A stretch of 17,500 nucleotides of DNA, taken from Neocallimastix lanati (nom. inval.) (lineage: Eukaryota; Neocallimastigomycota; Neocallimastigomycetes; Neocallimastigales; Neocallimastigaceae). Below the pieces are notes generated by a model. That model was not told the DNA's origin. It saw nothing but the letters and a program-made list of their open reading frames with translations, and searched no databases. The DNA lies in the NCBI GenBank assembly GCA_016946835.1, contig JACVTC010000173.1, positions 160,001 to 177,500 of the forward strand. Direction: 5' to 3'. Made by a program: the position numbers and the translations under genes. Numbering within the stretch: the first letter of the stretch is position 1; the number at the start of each line of letters is the position of its first letter. Shown piece after piece: positions 9,033-17,500 of this stretch.

Positions 9033-10323
9033 GTTTGGTAGTTTTCTTTTTTTTTTTTTTTTTTTTCCTATTTATATTCGTTCATTGATTAACTTTAAAC
9101 TTTCTTTGGTTAATCCTAATCAAACATTCCATAAATACCAAAGTAAACAAATAGCATTTATTTCATTTTTTATTTTTCATTTTTTATTTTTTTTTAATCT
9201 TAACATATTAAACTTTAAAAAGAAAATTGATTATTTAAAAATAAAATAAATATATAAAATAAAATAAAATAAAATAAAATAGTATTTGAATTGTTTTCTA
9301 ATATCATGATTCAATAGTGAAAGGATAGAAAATGAAAGGAAGAAAAAAAAATTATTATATAAAAAAAAAAAAAAAAAGACAATTTAAAATAATAAAATAA
9401 AATAAAATAGAATGAAATGAAATGAAATAAATAATCTCTTAACTACCATTTCTTTTTTATTTTTTTTTTCTATTTGTTTTTATTTTTTATTTTTTTTTTT
9501 CTTTTCTTTCTATTCTTTTTGTTCCGTGTATTTTACTCCTTTTTCTTTCAATTTATTTTCTTTTTTTTTTTTTTTTTAAAAAAAAAAATTATTTATTAAT
9601 AAAATTAAGCCATTTTATTATTTTATATATATATTTATATTTATTTATTATTGATTTATTTATTTAAGCCATTATAAATATTTATTTATTTATTTATATA
9701 TTTGATTTATTGAATCGTTCTACCATTCATGATTTAAGTTTCTCCATCTAAATGATGGGTAAGATTATTTTCACCTATCATTGAAATAAATATATGATAA
9801 ATAAATAGTATGGGTTGGTTAAATAGATGAATAAATTAGATAAATAGCATATATATATATATATTATATATATATTTTTATCTATTTCATCCATTTATTC
9901 ATTTATTGTTTAAAGTTAATTACATTAAAAGAAAAAAATATTTTAATCTGATAGAAATATAAAATTAAAATTAAAATTAAAATTAAAATTAAAATTAAAA
10001 TTAAAAAAAATAAAAAAAAATAGTGGTGGTAGTAAGCCATCTTTTTCATCAAAATGGAACATGGAAAATAAAATTGTTAAATATTAAATAATTAAATATA
10101 AATGAAAAAACAATCAAAAAAAGAACAACAAAAAAAAAGAAAATGAAAATAAACCTAATAATAAAAATAAAGATAAATTAATAAATAAATAAATAAAAAA
10201 GGAACAATGAATGAATCATCTTCAAACCCATCAAAATATAAATAATAAAAAAAAAAAAATAGAAATAAACAAATAAAAAAAAAAAAAAAAAAAATAAAGT
10301 AAAATAAATAAAAATAAATAATA
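9033..10323. other. A+T-rich gene-free stretch with hexanucleotide array
   Basis: No gene is supported. A frame at 9031-9249 (plus) has a small mixed-composition centre (SLVNPNQTFHKYQSKQ) but is otherwise Phe/Ile/Lys runs. (AAAATT)n occupies about 9961-10003. A region of mixed composition at about 9710-9830 includes an imperfect inverted repeat, ATGATGGGTAA against TTCACCTATCAT (about 9752-9782). A T19/A10 fold-back lies at about 9560-9588. Confidence 0.6.
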
Positions 10324-10423
10324 TAGAAATAAATAAATAAATAACATAGAAATAAATAAATAATATAGAAATAAATAAATAATATAGAAATAAATAAATA
10401 AATAGAATAGAAATAAATAAATA
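10324..10423. repeat. Tandem array of TAGAAATAAATAAATA units
   Basis: TAGAAATAAATAAATA recurs at 10324, 10347, 10366, 10385 and 10408, spaced 23, 19, 19 and 23 bp; the spacing differs by one AAAT unit. The minus-strand frame through it reads as Y/F/I repeats and is not a gene. Confidence 0.85.
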
Positions 10424-11297
10424 TGATGCTATAGATTAATATATTTATTAATAGATAAAAATTTTTTTTTTTTTTTTTTTTGTTCATTTTTTTTAAATGT
10501 CTATTTCAATTTTTAAATTTAGTGAAAATAATAAATTAAATAAGAAAATTATCAACTCCTCGTTCATTTCTATTCTACAAATGAACTGTCCAATTAAAAT
10601 ATTCCTGAAGTCTATTAAGATAAAAGGAATAATGAAAAGTTAAAATCTTAATTTAATATCTTAATTTAATATCTATTTTAATATATTTAACTTAAATTAA
10701 AATAAAATAAAAAAATTAAAATTAAAATTAAAATTAAAATAAAAATAATAATAATAATAATAATAATAATAAAGTATAATATTTTATTTTATTATTTTTT
10801 TTTGAAAGAATAAAATAAACAACGAATCAAATGCATGGAATTGACCTTTTATTTTTCATTTTCATATGCTTATTTTTAAATTCATACAAATTTATTTATT
10901 TGTTTGTTTATATTTATTTATTTATTTATACTTGTTATTTATTATTTATTTATTCAATTATTATTTATTTATTTATATAATTAATAATAAATAGTTTTTC
11001 CTTTTTCTTATCTATACCTAAAAAAGAAATTGATAACTTTAATAATTAATTGTTAAGCAATTAAAAAATTATTAATGAGATACAAATATATATAGTGTAA
11101 AATAGTTAATAAATTTATGTTATTTCTATTTAATGTTTATTTTTCTCTTCTATGAACCACTCAAATGATGTTTAAATATATTATTCAATTGACTGATAAT
11201 ATATAAATAAAATAAATACAAAAAACAAAAAAAATTTTAAACTTTTTCTGATTCATAATACTTAAATATTAGGGATAAAAAAAAAATTAAAAAATAT

Positions 11298-11349
<52 letters not shown>

Positions 11350-12464
11350 ATTTTTTAGAAAAAAAGAAAAAACTTTTATTGGATCAATAGCAGGAATAAA
11401 TTACGAATATAAAAAAAAAAAAAAAAAAAAAAGGTTTTTTTTTTATTATTCAATTATTTAATTGATTTACGATTTATTAATAAATACACTTTCTATTAAT
11501 ACTTTTTATTTCTTATTTCTTATTTCTTATTTCTTATTTCTTATTATTTATTTATTATTTATTAATAAATACTCTTTTTATTATTATTTATTATTTATTA
11601 TTTATTATTATTTATTTTAATTATTTAATTATTTAATTAGTTATTATTTAATTATATTTAATTATTTATTATATATTATTTATATAATTTATTAATAAAT
11701 ACTCTTCTTATTATTTATTATTTATTATTTATTATTCAATTATTTATATTTCTTATTTATTATTTATTATTTATTATTTATTATTCAATTATTTATTTAA
11801 TTATTTATTATTTATTATTCAATTATTTATTTAATTATTTATTATTCTATTATTTATTATTATGATATTTTAATTTTACAATATTTTATTTTTATTTTAT
11901 ATTATTTTATTTTTATTCTAATCATCATCATTTGTTTTCTCATACAAGGAATTATTCCTAAACTATTTATAACATGTATTTATAATATCTACATTCATTT
12001 GTTATTATTATTATTATGTTAAGATTTAACTTTTATTCTAATAAATGGCGATATTTATTATCGTTAAAAATATAGGTCTTTTTTTCCTTATCACCAACCT
12101 TCTCAATAAATAAGTTTATCTTATGGATTAAGTCATTGTTTTAATGATCATGGATTTAATTTTTTTTTTAAAAAAAAAAAAAAAAAACATTTTTTTTGTC
12201 TTTTAATTAGTATACTTTCTATGAATTATATTTTCTTATATACCTACATAATAGAAATTAAGTAAAAAAAAAAAAATAAATAAAAAAAAAATAATTTAAA
12301 AGATAACTTTATGGTATAAAAAATTAAAATAAAAAAAAATTTAATAATGAATCATTTTTATTTTTTTCATATCTATTATTAATTAGTATTAAAACTTTGG
12401 GATTACGTATAATAATAATAAAAAAAAAAAAAAAGTAATATTAGAAATAATAAATAAATAAATA
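10424..12464. other. A+T-rich gene-free stretch with several microsatellites
   Basis: Contents include (AAAATT)n at about 10706-10740, (AAT)n at about 10744-10773, (TTTA)n at about 11297-11348, a 7-bp ATTTCTT array at 11508-11542 (five copies), and TTTATTA-type arrays with ATTCAATT seeds from about 11540 to 11860. The phrase TTAATAAATACTCTT, or a close variant, recurs at about 11477, 11560 and 11690. A 48-codon open frame at 10497-10643 and a phrase at about 11370-11412 look less repetitive but are not supported as genes. Confidence 0.6.
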
Positions 12465-12484
12465 GATAGATAGATAGATAGATA
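12465..12484 (+). repeat. (GATA)5 microsatellite
   Basis: Five perfect GATA units grow out of an AAAT array by a single G substitution. The motif is rare in this window, where almost all microsatellites are made only of A and T. Confidence 0.95.
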
Positions 12485-12797
12485 AGTAATAAGTATTTTA
12501 ACAAAGAGAAATTAAAAATTAAAAATAAAATAAAAAAGTTTACTGTTAAATCAAAAGAAAAAAAAAAAAAAAAAAAAGAGAGAGATGTCATCAAAAGCAT
12601 TTTTCATTTTTCAATTATATATATATATATATTTTTAATAATAATAAATTTTATTTAAAATAAAAATAAAATAATGATATTTGATTAACATTATTCATAT
12701 TTTATTATACTATATTATACTATTTTATACTATTTTATATAAATGAATAAACTGAACATATAAATATCAAAAACAAAATTTTAATTTTTTTTTATTT

Positions 12798-13083
12798 TAA
12801 AAATTTTATTATATATTTTAAAATTTTATTATATATTTTCAAATTTTATTTTTTTTTATTTTAAAATTTTATTTTTTTTTTTTTTTAAATTTTATTTTTT
12901 TTATTTTAAAATTTTATTTTTTTTATTTTAAAAATTTTATTTTTTTTATTTTAAAAATTTTATATATATATTTTAAAAATTTTATATATATATTTTAAAA
13001 ATTTTATTATATATTTATAAAAATTTTATTTTTTTTATTTTAAAATTTTATTGTTTTATTTTATAATTTTATTATATATTTTT
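12798..13083. repeat. Degenerate array of about 13 units with AAAATTTTAT core
   Basis: The palindromic core AAAATTTT plus AT recurs about 13 times at roughly 20-25 bp spacing. It alternates with T7-T14 or TATATATAT filler and a TTTATTTT phrase. Units differ by one-base homopolymer changes. Phased A/T tracts at about two helical turns could bend DNA, but I infer that from spacing only. Confidence 0.8.
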
Positions 13084-13735
13084 CTAGTAAAAAAAAAAAA
13101 AAAAACTTTAAAAATTTAAATAGAATAAAATTTTAAAGTATTATCATTAGTTAAGAGGTTGAATTATGCGTGAATACATCAAAAGGATAGACAATGGATA
13201 AAAAAAAAAATTATTATGTAAATATTAATATTATATTGATTTATTTAAAATTAAAGAGCTGCCCTATCCATTATTTCTTTTATCCTTTATATATCTTTTT
13301 ATCTTTTCTATCAATTTAAGAATAAAATATAAAATTAGGTAGGAACAAAATTATTTTTTTTTTACCTGAAAATAAAGGTTTTATATATATATGAATGTAT
13401 ATTTAAATATGACCTAAGGATGTCTATATCATGATTAAAAGAAAAGAAAAAAATAAAATAAAAATAAAAATGGAGAACATACTTTAAAAAAAAAAAAAAG
13501 AATTTTTTAAATTTTTTTTTTTTTTTTTTTTTTTTTTTGCTTCTTACATGATAACCATGATAAAAAAAAAATTAACCATGCTATTTTAATTCTATTTCAT
13601 TTTATTTTATTTTATTTTTTATTGCATGAAATCATAACCAAAAAATTAAATAAAAGAAAATTAAATAAAAGAAAATAAAGTTAACATAAAATATAATATA
13701 GCTATTAAAATAAAAACAATTTTTTTTTTTTTTTT
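13084..13735. other. A+T-rich stretch with two mixed-composition patches
   Basis: Patches at about 13150-13200 (containing ATGCGTGAATACATC) and 13250-13320 (containing AGAGCTGCCCTATCC) are less repetitive than their surroundings, but neither supports a frame longer than about 25 codons. A phrase GCTGCCCTATCC here matches 11 of 12 bases in the minus strand of the island at about 500-511. No gene is called. Confidence 0.55.
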
Positions 13736-13861
13736 AACCTTTTTTTAATTATTCTCCGATTTTCATATTTTTTTTTTAACCTTTTTTTAATTATTCTCCG
13801 ATTTTCATATTTTTTTTTTAACCTTTTTTTAATTATTCTCCGATTTTCATATTTTTTTTTT
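13736..13861. repeat. 42-bp minisatellite, three identical copies
   Basis: Copies begin at 13736, 13778 and 13820. The unit is AACC followed by seven T, then AATTATTCTCCGATTTTCAT and a T-rich end. All three look identical, including homopolymer lengths apart from the longer last T run. The unit length is a multiple of 3, but every copy contains TAA or TAA-like stops, so it does not encode a protein repeat. Confidence 0.95.
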
Positions 13862-13917
13862 TTTTTATTTCATATTAATATTATTGTTTATGCATATTTT
13901 AACCAACTATAAATTTA

Positions 13918-13920
<3 letters not shown>

Positions 13921-13979
<59 letters not shown>

Positions 13980-13981
13980 TT
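13921..13981. repeat. (TTTA)15 microsatellite
   Basis: An uninterrupted TTTA array of about 60 bp. Comparable arrays occur at about 8266-8310, 11297-11348 and 15956-16005. Confidence 0.95.
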
Positions 13982-15483
13982 AATAAAATGTATTTCCAAA
14001 TACATTTTTTTATTTAATACTCTTTTAATGTAAATTCCTTTCTATATTTAATATCATTTATAGTTTATTAAATATAAAAATAAAATTTTTTTTCTGTTTA
14101 TTTATATAATAGAATTATTTATAATCAAAAATATATTATAAATATATATTAATATATTTACATTTATATTAATATATATTTATATTTATTATATATATTT
14201 ATATAATTACAATTAAATTTCATTTATGTATTTCTTGTTTTCTATTGGTAGATTTGACAGTATTTAATGTCATTTATTAAGGTTCTTAAAAATAAAATTC
14301 GTAAATAGAATAAATTACACAATATATTAAATTTGAATATAAAATATATTAGAATATATTATAAAATATATTTCAAATATAAAAATATAATATAATAAAT
14401 TTATTTTTTTGATATGATTTATTATTTATTATGGATAAAAATATTTAAAGTTTTTATAGTTTAGGGATAATTTTCCATAATTTATTAAAAATAAAAAAAA
14501 GTATAAAAAGAAATGGACGAAGGATGGGAATAAGCTTTATTGAAATATTGAATTGAAAATAAAATAAATAATATATGTATAATATAAAATAATATATTAT
14601 AATAAATATAATATATATTTATATATATGTATATATTATATTAATATTTATTTATATATTTAATATTTTTATATTTATATATAAAATATTTTTTTTATAA
14701 ACATTAATTTTTTTTTTCAAAAAAAAAAGGAATATGAATAATAAATAAATAATTAAATAGAAGAAGAAAAAAAAATATTTAAAAGAATTAAAATATTTTA
14801 AAAAAAAAAATAAAAATTCAATTAAATAATAGAATAATAGAATAATAGAATAAAAGAATAATAATAAATAATTAAAAAATAAAAAGCAAAAAGTGTTATT
14901 TATTAATAAATAACTATACGAAATACAAAATTAAAGTCAATGCCTGACTTTGTTCTTCATTCATTTCTTTAAATAAAACAGAATTATTATTATTTCAATA
15001 TTCATTTATTTAATTTTTTTTTGTAAATAATTAATAATATTAATAAAAAAATATGATATTTATAATAATAACAGTCATAATAAAATATTACAATTTTATA
15101 ATAATAATAATATTATTATTATTTATTAAAATATAATATTTTTTATTATAATTATTATTATTATTAATAGTAGTATTAGTTGTAGTATTAGCATTGATTA
15201 TTTGTAAGAGAGAAAAAAAAGGAAAAGAAAAAGAAAAGAGAAATGAATTCAATTTTTGTCCCACTAAAAAAAAGTTTTTTTTTTTTTTTTTTGAAAGTCT
15301 TCAACAATTTTAATTTGGAAAATAAAAAAAAGAATATAAAATTAAATATAAATGAATATATATAGATGATATATATTTTTATATTATAATATATATTACT
15401 AATAATTATTGTAATAAATATTTACTATTTAATTTATATATTCATAAATATAAATATTAAATATATTCTATTATCTATTCTCT
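13982..15483. other. A+T-rich gene-free stretch
   Basis: Just after the TTTA array, AAAATGTATTTCCAAATACATTTTTT (13985-14010 region) is an inverted repeat: TGTATTT, CCA spacer side, AAATACA. TA-rich palindromic sequence fills about 14110-14210 and 14570-14690. A 7-bp perfect stem with 5-nt loop lies at 14933-14951. A minus-strand frame at 15088-15300 has an Asn/Thr-rich part but no ATG. A9-G-T18 fold-back sequence lies at about 15266-15292. No gene is supported. Confidence 0.6.
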
Positions 15484-15722
15484 CTCAATAAATATTCTTT
15501 ATTATTATTTAATAATAAATATTCTTTATTATTATTATTATTATTTATTAATAAATACTCTTTTTAATTATTTATTATTTATTATTTAATTATTCAATTA
15601 TTTATTATTTATTATTTATTATTTATTATTTATTATTTATTATTTATTATTTATTATTATTATTTATTATTTATTATTATTATTTATTATTATTTATTAT
15701 TTATTATTTATTATTCAATTAT
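15484..15722. repeat. TTTATTA (7-bp) satellite-like block
   Basis: A long TTTATTA array at about 15598-15657, flanked by TTA expansions and by AATAAATATTCTTTATTATTA repeated at about 15487 and 15524 and as a variant at 15548. It closely resembles the block at 11540-11860, including the ATTCAATTATT seed at its end. Confidence 0.85.
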
Positions 15723-15950
15723 TATTTTTAAAGATGAACAATACCAATTTTTATATTTGATCTAAAAAATGTATATAAAAAAAATTTTTTTTTCTTTTTT
15801 TTTTATAAATAAATAAATAAATAAATAAATAATCATAAATAATATAATTTTATAATTTTTTATTTATTTAACTTTTATTTATTTATTTATTTATTATATT
15901 TTGTTTCTTTTTGAACATTTTTTTTTTATAATTTTTTTGTTCAAAATTTT

Positions 15951-16002
<52 letters not shown>

Positions 16003-16157
16003 TTTTATTTTAATGATAGTTGAACTGTTATTTAAATTTTATTTTAATTATTTATTATTACTATTAAATAATAATTAATAATTATTTGTATTAATTTGTA
16101 GTAGCAGTAGTCAAGTATTAAAAAAAAAATAAAATAAAATAAAAGTAATAAATTATT

Positions 16158-16188
<31 letters not shown>

Positions 16189-16415
16189 AAAGAATAGATC
16201 AATTATAGATTAAATAAAAAAAAAATAAAAAAATACAATAAAAAAATAAAGTGAAGGATTTAAATATAAAATATATACATATATCATTTATAAAATATTC
16301 ATTGATATTTAATTTTTTATTGTTTTTTTTTTTTAATTTTTTTATTTTAATTTTTTTTTTATTTTATGTTCCAAATTAAAATTGTTGAAAAAAAAAAAAA
16401 AAAAAAAAACAGAAT
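15723..16415. other. A+T-rich gene-free stretch
   Basis: Holds an A8/T10 fold-back at about 15779-15793, AAAT repeats at about 15807-15830, (TTTA)n at about 15956-16005, a short GTAGTAGCAGTAGTCAAG phrase at about 16098-16116 and two A-rich tracts (about 16158-16192 and 16388-16409). No gene is seen. Confidence 0.65.
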
Positions 16416-16439
16416 GATACCATTGGTGATGCCATTGGT
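16416..16439 (+). repeat. 12-bp tandem repeat, two copies (GAT[A/G]CCATTGGT)
   Basis: GATACCATTGGT is followed directly by GATGCCATTGGT. The unit is codon-length and reads DTIGDAIG before a TAG at 16440-16442. It is about half G+C in a region that is nearly all A and T, and it follows a poly-A tract ending in CAG. It could be a relic of coding sequence. Confidence 0.85.
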
Positions 16440-16442
16440 TAG

Positions 16443-16580
16443 TTAATATATAATAAATAAATTAAATATTTATAATAATATTTTTTTTTTTAATTTTTAT
16501 TTTTATTATTATTGAATATCATTTTAAAAAAAATAATAATAATTACAATTTTATTATCATTTATGAAAAATAAGTAAAAA

Positions 16581-16614
<34 letters not shown>

Positions 16615-16997
16615 GTATTTATTAATAAATAAATAATAATTAATAATTAAATAATAAATAATTAATCATAAAATTATAGGATAATTATTTAGTATTATTA
16701 TTACTATTATTGATTATTATTTTTAAAAAAGATTTCTATTGATAAAAAAAAAATTCCTATATTATTCTATTAATACTCAAGAAAGACTTTACAATATATA
16801 AATTTTTAGATAAAAAAAAATTTTTTTTTTCTTTTCTTATTATTCGTTTTCTCTCTCTCTCTTCTTTTAATTTATTCAAAATAGAAAAAATATAAAAATA
16901 AATAATAAAAAATATAAATAAAAAATAAAAAAATAAAAAATAAAATAAAAAATAATAAAATAAAATAAAATTTAGAAATTGAAACCACATTAAGGTA
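16443..16997. other. A+T-rich gene-free stretch
   Basis: Contains (AAT)n at about 16580-16612, an A9/T10 fold-back at about 16814-16832, a short CTCTCTCT tract at about 16852-16861 and AAAAT-type filler at about 16885-16970. The minus-strand open frames across 16757-17080 are F/Y/I/L repeats and are not supported as genes. Confidence 0.65.
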
Positions 16998-17079
16998 AAG
17001 TAGTACAAATGAAACAAGTAGTACAAATAGTACAAAGAGATAAATGGTGAGTAGAGGAACAAGTAGTACCAATGAAACA
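16998..17079 (+). repeat. Degenerate AAGTAGTACAAATGAAACA repeat
   Basis: Copies lie at 16998-17016 and 17061-17079 (one C for A change) with a partial copy at 17016-17028. In one plus-strand frame the copies read as SSTNET, SSTNST and SSTNET, broken by TAA at 17041-17043. The segment is clearly richer in G and C than its flanks. It could be a decayed Ser/Thr/Asn-rich coding repeat, but it has no intact frame. Confidence 0.75.
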
Positions 17080-17112
17080 AAAGAAATAAAATAAAAAAAA
17101 AATGGAAATTAA

Positions 17113-17217
17113 AAAAAAAAATTATTATTATTATTATTATTATTATTTTATCAATATTATTATTTATTATTTATTATTATTATTTATTTATTATTATTTT
17201 ATCAATATTATTATTTA

Positions 17218-17280
<63 letters not shown>

Positions 17281-17361
17281 TATTATTATTATTATTTTAT
17301 CAATATTAGTATTATTTTATTAATATTAATATTTATTATTTATTACTAATTATTTATTTAT
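17113..17361. repeat. (TTA)n microsatellite block
   Basis: Long TTA arrays (about 17120-17145 and 17223-17298) alternate with a phrase TTTTATCAATATTATTATTT that occurs at about 17146 and 17197 and, in variant form, at 17297. The frame through it is poly-Leu/Tyr/Ile and is not a gene. Confidence 0.9.
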
Positions 17362-17500
17362 TATTTATTATTAAAGCAATTTTTGAAAATAAGAAAAAAA
17401 AAAAAAAAAAAAAAAGATTTCATGGACTAAAAATTGATATATATATATATATATATCTAATTTTAAAAATTACATATAATTATAAAATTATTTATTTATT

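Noticed and set aside
9031-9249. 72-codon plus-strand frame starting MFGSFLFF
   Set aside because: Only a short centre has mixed composition; the rest is homopolymer-driven Phe, Ile and Lys. Length is within chance expectation here.
10155-10487. 110-codon minus-strand frame
   Set aside because: It runs through AAAT/TAGAAAT repeats and A-tracts and encodes almost only F, I, Y, L and K.
16757-17080. Two overlapping minus-strand frames of 107 and 66 codons resembling membrane proteins
   Set aside because: The hydrophobic look is what reverse-strand (AAAAT)n and the Ser/Thr/Asn repeat must give; no charged flanks or family motif.

Overview
The window is one long, extremely A+T-rich stretch of eukaryotic nuclear DNA. 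Its only convincing gene is an intronless coding region of 798 codons on the minus strand (1534-3930). Everything else is homopolymer runs, (AAAAT)n, (TTTA)n and (TTA)n microsatellites and short minisatellites. The protein starts with a Pho80/Pcl-type cyclin box, a mainly fungal family, and has a very long low-complexity tail with Asn, Glu and Ser runs. A fungal cyclin, a gene desert of about 13.5 kb with very low G+C, poly-A and poly-T tracts and poly-Asn/poly-Glu runs together best fit an anaerobic gut fungus (Neocallimastigomycota). Dictyostelid or Plasmodium-like genomes share the base composition but fit the gene family and the long intergenic spacing less well. The assignment is an inference; no rRNA, tRNA or other marker gene is present to settle it.

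Layout. 1-375 is low-complexity flank. 376-599 holds the one clear compositional island outside the gene: about 130 bp at roughly 43% G+C by hand count, next to a run of 42 A. Read on the minus strand it looks like a polypyrimidine tract, CAG and a terminal exon with an open frame, so it may be an orphan exon, a gene relic, or a retroposed RNA with a poly(A) tail. 600-1533 is the 3' flank of the cyclin gene. 1534-3930 is the cyclin gene, preceded by a six-codon upstream ORF (3927-3947) whose TGA overlaps the main ATG as ATGA. 3948-17500 is a gene desert with several clean tandem arrays: 44 bp x 4 (6753-6928), about 56-61 bp x 3 (7606-7797), 23 bp x 5 (8896-9032), 42 bp x 3 (13736-13861), and an AAAATTTTAT-cored array (12798-13083).

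No set of genes works together here. I see no operon, mobile element with coding capacity, CRISPR array, tRNA or rRNA. The items most worth a second look are the island at 376-599, the start-stop overlapping upstream ORF, and a few short patches (10497-10643, 15088-15300, 16416-16442, 16998-17079) whose composition is more gene-like than their surroundings and which may be decayed coding sequence.
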